Assembly (NCBI GenBank): GCA_933207985.1
Contig: OW240913.1
Location: forward strand, 271,768,986 to 271,832,985
Source of the DNA: Pelobates cultripes
Taxonomy: Eukaryota > Chordata > Amphibia > Anura > Pelobatidae
Direction: 5' to 3'
Length of the DNA: 64,000 nt
In this document: piece by piece, positions 57,141-64,000 of the stretch
Position numbering within the stretch: position 1 is the stretch's first letter
Layout: each line of letters begins with the position of its first letter
Program-made: the position numbers and the translations under genes
Notes under the pieces: model-generated
Told to the model about the DNA's origin: nothing
What the model saw: the letters and a program-made list of their open reading frames with translations, nothing else
Database searches by the model: none

Positions 57141-57749
57141 ATTACTGCCACTGTCTGTGCCATAGGTGCCATTAAACTAGGTAAAACAAACAAAAGTGAG
57201 CTGCAACAAGCGGGTCTTATCTACTATCTTCAGGGTTAGCTAAAGTAAATATTTTGTGTATAACAGCAATTATGTCAAATGTAAGATGTCTTTAAATGAG
57301 GTAGTAAACTTTTAGCAAATCGAGGACAATGGCAATCAAAAGAACTTTGGGCCAAACATAGATTCCCATCTGTCATACATCTCCCATGATGCACTGCTAG
57401 CTAGGAATCTCAGATTTGCTCATCCTTGCAGTGTTATATTTGTGTGCAGTGTTTGTATGTTTGAATGTAAGCATGCTTTTGTATAGAGTATGTTTGTGTG
57501 AACATAAGGGTCTATTTTTGTGTATTGTTGGCATATGAATGCAGTTGTCTTTGTATGTACCATGGCCATTTGAAAGCAGTGGTATGGTTGCGTGTAATGT
57601 GTGCGAATGCAATGTGTGTTTGTATGTATTTATGTGTAGTTTTGGTGTTTGAACACAGGAGAGTGATTGTATATAAATTTGGAGTTTTAATACAGAGGTT
57701 TGTTTGTAGTGTTGGTGTTTGATTGCAACAGTGTGTTTGTATGTAGTGT
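57141..57749. other. Gene-free DNA, TG-rich toward the right
   Basis: No gene is recognised. 57430-57740 is enriched in TGTGTTTGTATGTA steps and merges into the minisatellite region. Confidence 0.45.
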
Positions 57750-57830
57750 CAGGGCCGCCATCAGAAATTTTGAGGCCTCTGACAAAGCACAAGGTCTGGG
57801 CCCCCCCTTCTCCCTCCCGGGCCCGCCCAC
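57750..57830 (+). mobile_element. hAT left end without matching partner
   Basis: CAGGGCCGCCATCAGAAATTTTGAGGCCTCTGACA is a hAT-type terminus. The right-end sequence at 62630-62668 (reverse complement CAGGGCTGTAATTATAATTATTGGGGCCC) is similar to it, but the 8-bp flanks (TGTAGTGT and AACCCCTA) do not match, so the pair may come from different copies. Confidence 0.5.
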
Positions 57831-57869
57831 GCCCTACCTATTCCGCTGACAATGATGCAGGACTGAATG

Positions 57870-59190
57870 TGGTGGGTATAGTGGAAGTGAATTAGAATGT
57901 GTGTAATGGATATAGTGTTTGTGTGTATAAGATACTGTTTGTGCAGTGAATGCAGAGTGTGTGTTTATGTAGCGGATGCAGTGTGTATAGTGAGCGCAGA
58001 GTGTGTTTGAGTAGTCGATGTAGTGTGTGTACAGTGATGTAGTGGGTGTTTGTGTAGTGGATGTAGTGTTTGTATGTACTAGATGAAATGTGTTTAGTGG
58101 ATGCAGTTTCTGTAGTGGATGTAGTGTGTGTATTAGACACAGTGTCTGTGTATAGTGAATGCAGAGTGTTTCAATTTGTGGTGGAAGTAGTGTGTGTACT
58201 GTGAATACAGGATGTTTGTGTAGTGGATGCTGTGTGTACAGTTAATGCAGAGTGTATGTTAGTGTAGTGAATGCAGAGTGTGTGTCAGTACAGTGAATCC
58301 AGAGTGTGTGCATAGTTTAGTGAATGCAGAGTGTGTGTTAGTGTGTAATGAATGCAGAGTGTGTGTTAGTGTGTAGTGAATGCAGAGTGTGTCAGTGTAA
58401 GTAATGTAGTGTGTGTGTTAGTGCAGTGAATGCAGAGTGTGTGTAAATGTGTAGTGAATGCAGAGTGTGTGTTAATGTGTAGTGAATGCAGAGAGTGTGT
58501 TAGTGTGTAGCGGATGCAGAGTGTGTGTGTTAGTGTAGTGAATGCAGAGTGTGTTAATGTGTAGTGAATGCAGAGAGTGTGTTAGTGTTTAGCGGATGCA
58601 GAGTGTGTGTTAGTGTAGTGAATGCAGAGTGTTAATGTGTAGTGAATGCAGAAAGTGTGTTAGTGTGTAGCGGATGCAGAGTGTGTGTTAGTGTAGCGGA
58701 TGCAGAGTGTGTGTTAGTGTAGTGAATGCAGAGTGTGTGTCAGTGTAGTGGATGCAGTGAGTGTGTTAGTGTGTAGTGTATGCAGAGTGTATGTTGTATT
58801 AGTGTATGCAGTGTGTGTATTGTATTAGTGCAGTGTGTGTGTTGTATTAGTGTATGCAGTGTGTGTGTGTTGTATTAGTGTATGCAGTGTGTGTGTGTTA
58901 GTGTATGCAGTGTGTGTTGTATTAGTGTATGCAGTGTGTGTGTTGTGTTAGTGTATGCAGTGTGTGTTGTGTTAGTGTGTGTGTGTTGTGTTAGTGTATG
59001 CAGTGTGTGTGTTATGTCAGTGTATGCAGTGTGTGTGTTGTATTAGTGTATGCAGTGTGTGTTGTGTTAGTGTATGCAGTGTATGTTGTGTTAGTGTAGG
59101 CAGAGTGTGTGTTGTGTTAGTGTATGCAGTGTGTGTTGTGTTAGTGTATTCGGTGTGTGTTGTGTTAGTGTACACTGACATGTGTAAGGG
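57870..59190. repeat. GTGTAGTGAATGCAGAGTGTGTGTTA minisatellite
   Basis: More than forty irregular units of 20-33 bp with TAGTGNATGCAG and GTGTGTGTTAGT parts. To the right (58790-59170) they shift to shorter TGTATTAGTGTATGCAGTGTGTG units. The Cys/Val-rich frames here are artefacts. Confidence 0.9.
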
Positions 59191-59202
59191 TTGTCCCCCT
59201 CC

Positions 59203-59607
59203 CAGTGGCATACTTACAATCCATGAGGACATACACACACACAGAGAAACATTCATACAGACACACAAACATCCATACAAACAAAAACACACATATACAA
59301 AATATTTTAGTCAGCCTCCTGCTTCCTACCATTTGGATGCTGGATGTTGACTTCCCTGGAGTCCATTGGTGGCTCAGCCTGATGGGAGTCAGAGTTCCTA
59401 CTCTGAATCCCTCAGCTCTTCCTCATGCGCGTCTCTGTCTGATAGCTGGGAGGAGTGACTGGGGCAGTAACTTCCTCCTAGCGTCTGGTGTCATCCATAG
59501 CCCGATGGGCTCCTTCACATGCGGCACCGGCGGTTTTACACATGACGGTGGGCACTTCTGGAGTGACGGGCCCGGTCGCAGCTGCGACCCCTGTATGTAT
59601 GCCACTG
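59203..59607. mobile_element. 405-bp hAT MITE with perfect 8-bp target duplication
   Basis: CAGTGGCATACTTACA and TGTATGTATGCCACTG are inverted ends. CCCCCTCC flanks both sides (59195-59202, 59608-59615). Near the right end it holds GGGCCCGGTCGCAGCTGCGACCC. It has no coding capacity and sits in the minisatellite tract of the hAT stack. Confidence 0.88.
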
Positions 59608-59791
59608 CCCCCTCCAATGGTAGCTCTGTAACTCTGAAATAAATGCATGCATAGTTTTATCTTAGTTAAATCTACTAAATAGTGATTCATTTATATTTTT
59701 AGAATGAAGTGTTCCTTTAATGAAACATTAATGTATTATTGCTGTGGATCTCTGTTATACACTCACACACACCAACAATATGGATCTTTAA

Positions 59792-59863
59792 CCCCTTAAG
59801 GACAGTTGATGGAAATATTTCGTCATGATTCCCTTTTATTCCAGAAGTTGTGTCCTTAAGGGG
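59792..59863. mobile_element. 72-bp TTAA-target MITE, copy 3
   Basis: CCCCTTAAGGACAG ... GTGTCCTTAAGGGG with TTAA on both sides (59788-59791, 59864-59867). It has the same length as copies 1 and 2 and shares TCATGATTCCCTTTTATTCCAGAA with them. Confidence 0.85.
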
Positions 59864-60233
59864 TTAAATGGCATTTAAATTAGCACAGAAAAGACTGACA
59901 GAGGGAGTTCGGCCCAAAATAGGAAGAGTTCTTCCTAAACATGGAGGCATGTATAGCTGATAAAGTGTGCATGTATGCAGGGCCGGCGCTACCATAAGGC
60001 ACATCACTCCTCTCCTGACAGTCATTTCCTGTAGCATGGCCGAGCGCCAGTACCTCCGCAGCCCAGCACAAGAGGAGAGGCGGGGCGAAGGAGCTCCGAC
60101 CCAGATCTGCATTTCCTGTGACGTCATATTCCTACTCCCAGGCACCACTACGGGGTGCGCGAGGGAGCTATACAGGAAATGCGGAACAGGATCGGACCTC
60201 CCTCAGAGGAGCACTGCCGCAGCCTACTGGACC

Positions 60234-61916
60234 CAGGGCCATCTTTAACACGGGGCAAACGGGGCAGCTGCCCCGGGTCCGGTCCCTGCTCGGGGGGCCC
60301 GAGACAGCTGCTCCGTTTGCCCTCTGCCTGCAAACTATGGGAGCCCATCGGGTGGCCCATGCACTTAGTGCCACCCTGTGGGCCTGTGTTAGCAGGGCCC
60401 GGTCGGGCGCTGTGGCGCTTTAACAGCGCGACCGGGCCCTTGCTTTTTGGCAGCACTGGGAGGAAGTGACAGTCGTGCGTCACTTCCTCCCACAGAAACA
60501 GGATCCGCGCGGGAGGAAGGCGGACCAGCCACCCTCCAGGAAAAGGTAAGAAACTGGAGGGTGGTTATCAAATTTTGCATGAGTGTCTGTGTGTGTGTGA
60601 GTATGTATGCCTGTCTGTCAGTGTATGTCTGTTAGTGTGCCAGTATGTCTGTCAGTGTATCTGTATGTCTGTGTGTATGTGTGTTTTAGTAAGTCTGTCT
60701 GTGTATATGTGCCAGTATGTCTGTCAGTGTATTTGTGCCAGTATGTCTGTGTGTGTGAGTCTGTCAGTGTTTGTGTGGTTCAGTATGTATGTGTGTTTCA
60801 GTATGGCTGTCTGTGAGTGTCAAAATGTCTGTATGTGTGTATGTCTGTCAGTGTCTGTGTGTATGTTTGTTTCAGTATGTCTGTCTGTGTGTACGTGTGC
60901 CAGAATGTCTGTCAGTGTGTCAGTATGTCTATGTGTGAGTCTGTCAGTGTTCTTGTGGTTCTGTATGTCTGTGTTTGTCAATATGTCTGTCAGTGTCTGT
61001 GTGTTTCAGTATGTATGTCTGTCAGGGTATGTGTGCCAGTATGTCTGTCAGTATGTCTGTGTGTGTGAGTCTGTCTGTCAGTGCCTGTGTGGTTCAGTAT
61101 GTATGTGTGTATGTGTGTTTCAGTATGGCTGTCTGTGTGTATGTGTGCCAGAATGTCTGTATGTCTGTCAGTGTGTCGGTATGTCTATGTGTGAGTCTGT
61201 CAGTGTCCGTGTGGTTCTGTGTGTCTGTGTGTATGTGTGCTTCAGTATGGCTGTCTGTGAGTGTAAAAATGTCTGTATGTGTGTACATCTGTCAGTGTCT
61301 GTGTGTTTCAGTATGTCTGTCTGTGTGTATGTGTGCCAGAATGTCTGTATGTCTGTCAGTGTGTCGGTATGTCTATGTGTGAGTCTGTCAGTGTCCGTGT
61401 GGTTCTGTATGTCTGTGTGTGTGTTTCAGTATGGCTGTCTGTGTGTGTCTCTGTGTCAGTACGTCTGTCAGAATGTGTCTCTGTATCTGTATGTTGTCAG
61501 TTTGTGTTTGTGTGTGTGTATCTGTATATAGTCAGTGTGTATCTGTATGTGTCAGTGTTTGTATCTGTATATCTGCATGTGTGTCAGGTTGTGTATCTGT
61601 GTGTCTGTATGTGTGTCAGTGTGTGTGTCGGTGTATCTATATGTAGTCAGTGAGTGTACCTTTGTATCTGCATGTATGTCAGTGTTTGTATCTGTGTATC
61701 TGCATGTGTGTCAGGTTGTGTATCTGTGTGTGTCTATCTGTGTGTCAGTGTATCTATATGTAGTCTGTGTGTATTTGTATGTTCTTGTGTGTATCTATAT
61801 GCGGTCAGTGTGTATCTGCATGTGTGTCAGGTAGTTTATTTGTATGTATCTATATGTAGTCAGGGGGCCCAAGTAAATGCTTGCCCAGGGTCCAATCAAA
61901 ATTAAAGACGGCTCTG
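60234..61916. mobile_element. Nested nonautonomous hAT element with perfect 8-bp duplication
   Basis: CAGGGCCATCTTTAA and TTAAAGACGGCTCTG are inverted ends. ACTGGACC flanks both sides (60226-60233, 61917-61924). GGGGCAGCTGCCCCGGG near the left end and CTTGCCCAGGGTCC near the right end are further shared hAT features. The interior is mostly a TGTCTGTCAGTGTGTG simple repeat. A second, truncated copy of the family ends at 45245. Confidence 0.92.
60575..61870. repeat. TGTATGTCTGTCAGTGTG simple-repeat array
   Basis: Nearly 1.3 kb of irregular TGTCTGTCAGTGT, TGTGTATGTGTGCCAG and TTTCAGTATGGCTGTC units, with a higher-order repeat of about 110-240 bp visible at 60780-61440. The 318-codon Cys/Val/Ser frame is an artefact of the absence of stops in the repeat. 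Confidence 0.92.
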
Positions 61917-61984
61917 ACTGGACCCCAGGCTGTGGATCCACAGAAGGTAGGGAGATGGGGTGGATTGAAAAAACGAGAAAGAGA

Positions 61985-62400
61985 GAGAGAGTGTGCGTGT
62001 GTTCCACTCCTCCACAATACTGTCCCCCACACTGCTGCCCTGCTCAATCAATACAGTAACTATCCCCACTCCCACCATAACCCCTGTCCCCCACAAAACT
62101 GTCCCCTTCCTCCCACAATAGCCCCAGCCCCCATAATGCTGACCTGTCCCTCAAAATTGTTCTGATCCCCCAACAATACCACCATTGCCCCCATACAGTT
62201 CCTATCCCCCCGAACATAACCTCAGTCCCCCACAAAAGTGCCCCAGGCCTCCACTAAAGCTCCAACCTCCACAATACTGTTCCGATCCCCCCACCAGTGA
62301 CTCAATCCCCCACAATACTGTTCCTATCCCCTCACTAATGCCCTTGTCCCACACAATACTGCGCATATCCCACCACACTAAAATGCCAAAGATCCTTGCA
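61985..62400. repeat. CCCCCACAATACTGTCCC minisatellite
   Basis: About fourteen diverged units of 24-32 bp with the core CCCCACAATACTGTNCC. It is part of the outer hAT element at 59978-62409. Confidence 0.8.
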
Positions 62401-62417
62401 CCGACCCGGCATGTATG

Positions 62418-62668
62418 TGTATGTACCTATGCATGTACTTGGGAGTGTGTGTCTGTGTCTGTAAGTCAGAAGCCTTGTGTTTGTGAGTCTTTCTGGCAAT
62501 ATGTGTCTGGGTTTGTGTATCCAGCAATGTTTATCCTTTATTGTGTCTGTAATGTATATCTGTGTTTGTAAGTGTGCAACTCTATCTCTGGGAATGTGTG
62601 TGTGTGTTGGAGGGGAAAGCAACTTGGTGATTGTAAAGGGCCCCAATAATTATAATTACAGCCCTGAA
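62418..62668. mobile_element. hAT right end without matching partner
   Basis: The stretch ends GGGCCCCAATAATTATAATTACAGCCCTG, a hAT-type terminus similar to the left end at 57750. TG-rich DNA precedes it. Lack of matching 8-bp flanks leaves the pairing open. Confidence 0.45.
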
Positions 62669-62879
62669 CCCCTATAGTGAGTAAGTTTAAGCTTCCTAAC
62701 ATGCATTTGCTGAATTGATAAGCACTTAGAAAATCACTATAAAACCACATTTCCTCAGTTCGGGAAGCAGGTGTAACCTAATGTGATAAAGTGTATCTAT
62801 TCCAGCATATTGACTGAGAAGCTTTCAGCAAGCTAACTCAGCCCTGATGATTGAGGCTGGGAGTGAAAGGGTTAGGCTT

Positions 62880-62995
62880 GTTTGGCCCCGCCTCCTCCTC
62901 CTCCCTGAATGCGGAAGTGCTGGCAGCTAGTGGTCCCTGGTGTGTGCATGTTGTGTGAGCTAGACTCATGATGGCTGCTGGCTGTCTTGTGACTC
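62880..62995 (+). promoter_or_regulatory. Probable OSTM1 promoter
   Basis: GGCCCCGCCTCC (GC box, Sp1-type) at about 62883-62894 is followed by a TCC run, then GCGGAAGTG (ETS consensus CGGAAGT) at about 62911-62919 and ACTCATGATGGCTGCTGG (YY1-like ATGGC core) near 62965. No TATA box is seen. This is the usual layout of a TATA-less housekeeping promoter. It lies about 450 bp before the OSTM1 start codon. The exact transcription start cannot be read from the sequence. Confidence 0.55.
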
Positions 62996-63406
62996 AGGAC
63001 TCCTTGCTGTGACCGTGTTGCGGTACCATTGTGTGTCTTTCTCGGTGTGTCAGTATTGCACTAGTAAGAGCGTATAGTTTGCATTTCGTTGTCCAAGTTG
63101 TGTGTTGTTCAGTATTACACTCAGTTTGTATTGTAACACTCAGAGCAAGCTTGTTTATGTCCCTCAATTATTGGATATATTGCAATAGCAGCATTGTCCC
63201 TACAGGGATAGCTAGCTCTGGGATGGTGTGCTGATGTAGTTGTTGTTGTTTTGTGTAGTTCTGGTACTAATAGTTTGCTGTGGTGCACTGTGAGGTTAGT
63301 GACTCTTTATATACAGCTCTGGTATAGGAGTGTACAGCTTTTAGAGGGTGTTATTTTTGTCTAACTTTGTGTACAGCTGTGTGCTTCCTGCCTGCAGTGT
63401 ATTTTA

Positions 63407-63754
63407 ATGATGGCCCCCAGTGGCTGCATTGTGTTGTGTTTTTTATTAAGTTGTGTGTGGTTGGTATCAAGCTGGTCTTCAAGTAATGTTGATGGAGTAG
63501 GTGGTTCTGACTTGTTGCCCAAGTCACTTTGGGCAGAAGAGCTGTCACTCTCCCTTCTCCCATCCTACTACTCCTCTCCAGATCTCTCTAAAGACCCAGA
63601 TGTCTGTATTCAACTTCTACATGAATTTGCCAACAGCAGTGCTGCCCTCAGTGGGTGCTTGGTGAAGTATGCAAGGCCAGTGCGAATATGCCAAGGGTGC
63701 CATACAGAATATGTGTATCTGAAGGCGGTCATGGATAAGATTACATCACAAAAG
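63407..63754 (+). CDS. OSTM1: OSTM1 exon 1 (osteopetrosis-associated transmembrane protein 1), partial gene
   Basis: OSTM1 is the heavily glycosylated beta subunit of the lysosomal chloride/proton antiporter ClC-7 and is needed in lysosomes and the osteoclast ruffled border. Exon 1 encodes 116 residues. It opens with a hydrophobic signal peptide (about residues 5-22), then LWAEELSLSLL, and the family signature CIQLLHEFANSSAALSGCLV with KYARPVRICQGC. Cys67, Cys84, Cys95 and Cys98 and the N-glycosylation site NSS (76-78) match the conserved luminal domain. The exon ends in AAG before GTGTGT (donor at 63755), giving a phase-0 intron. The reading frame runs on to a stop at 63821-63823, but that extension is intronic. 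Met1 and Met2 are adjacent start candidates. The remaining exons lie beyond the window. Confidence 0.88.
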
Positions 63755-64000
63755 GTGTGTGGGACTTGTCGGGCATATGGGGCACTTAACACATGGCAAA
63801 TTGTTTTCTACTGCACTGTTTGAACCTTGTATTTGTTACATTCTTAAAGGAACTTGCCAAACACCATAACCACAACATCACACTGTAGTGGTTATACAGG
63901 AGGAATGCCCTGCTGCCCCCTCATGTAAGTAGTAACTTCTTACCTGGGGTGTGCCTGGTGCCGCTTCCTACCTCCTCTCAGCAGCCCAGAAGCCTCTGTA
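63755..64000 (+). other. OSTM1 intron 1 start, with a MITE end at 63847
   Basis: The donor GTGTGTGGG begins the intron. From 63847, AAAGGAACTTGCCAAACACCATAACCAC begins a MITE-like terminus similar to the one at 46154. It continues past the window edge, so its other end is not visible. Confidence 0.55.

Larger units (their letters stand above)
59978..62409. mobile_element. Outer nonautonomous hAT element with 8-bp duplication, carrying a nested hAT
   Basis: The left end CAGGGCCGGCGCTACC and the right end CCTTGCACCGACCCGG are hAT-like. The last bases of the right end are mutated from the expected CCTG. CATGTATG flanks both sides (59970-59977, 62410-62417). The element is split by the hAT at 60234-61916. 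Its own right part (61985-62400) is a CCCCCACAATACTGTCCC-type minisatellite. No transposase. Confidence 0.8.

Noticed and set aside
59864..60483. GC-rich overlapping frames on both strands
   Set aside because: They span hAT termini and are open only because of GC content.
60575..61531. 318-codon open frame rich in Cys, Val and Ser
   Set aside because: It lies wholly in a TGTCTGTCAGTGTG simple repeat. The period removes stop codons in several frames at once, and overlapping frames have the same composition.
63755..63823. Continuation of the OSTM1 frame to the stop at 63823
   Set aside because: A strong GTGTGT donor follows AAG at 63754, and similarity to OSTM1 ends there. The extra residues do not fit the family.
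1..64000. tRNA, rRNA or other structured RNA genes
   Set aside because: No cloverleaf with A and B boxes and no rRNA or snRNA core sequence was recognised on either strand by eye. A covariance-model scan would be decisive.

Overview
The window is vertebrate nuclear DNA, most likely from an anuran amphibian with a repeat-rich genome. The only host gene I can support is exon 1 of OSTM1 (63407-63754, + strand), with a GC-box/ETS-type promoter about 450 bp upstream of its start codon. Everything else is intergenic DNA 5' of OSTM1. It is filled with layered transposable elements: DIRS and Ty3/gypsy retrotransposons, CR1 and Tx1/L1 LINEs, Tc1/mariner, hAT and TTAA-target DNA transposons, a fold-back element and long minisatellites. 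The species cannot be named from the sequence alone. Family names rest on motifs read in the sequence, not on database hits.

Layout. 1-3786: a large fold-back element with outward-facing minisatellite arms around a core of paired CCAAT boxes and paired CGTGGGAA sites. 3787-7484: one CR1 LINE on the - strand, split by a MITE and by a 5'-truncated Tx1/L1 with a 17-bp target duplication. 7585-8290: a decayed tyrosine recombinase. 8340-13520: minisatellites, two decayed Tc1-like elements and two complementary pieces of a large TTAA-target element. 13521-29580: a comparatively element-poor stretch holding a solo LTR with a perfect 5-bp duplication, one decayed Tc1-like element, a 72-bp MITE and several unique blocks that could be regulatory. 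29640-31935: a Tc1-family transposase relic (- strand) interrupted by a Tx1/L1 with a 13-bp duplication.

32640-40060: a Ty3/gypsy relic (- strand) into which a 5.9-kb DIRS element (33343-39227, + strand) was inserted with no target duplication. Joining the two flanks restores the gypsy reading frame. 41791-44575: MITEs and a hAT element with a perfect 8-bp duplication. 49476-55505: a long Tx1/L1 LINE (- strand) carrying a 1.76-kb insertion made mostly of a near-perfect 1.6-kb palindrome, and a 335-bp hAT MITE. 56500-57140: the 3' end of a second DIRS element. 57750-62667: a stack of hAT elements, two of them nested and each with perfect 8-bp duplications, their interiors expanded into simple-repeat arrays.

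No element in the window looks intact. The DIRS copy has frameshifts and in-frame stops, the gypsy reverse transcriptase has lost a catalytic aspartate, and the Tc1 copies are fragments. The value of the window lies in the datable nesting order, several precise insertion footprints, and two unusual symmetric structures: the fold-back promoter array and the long palindrome.
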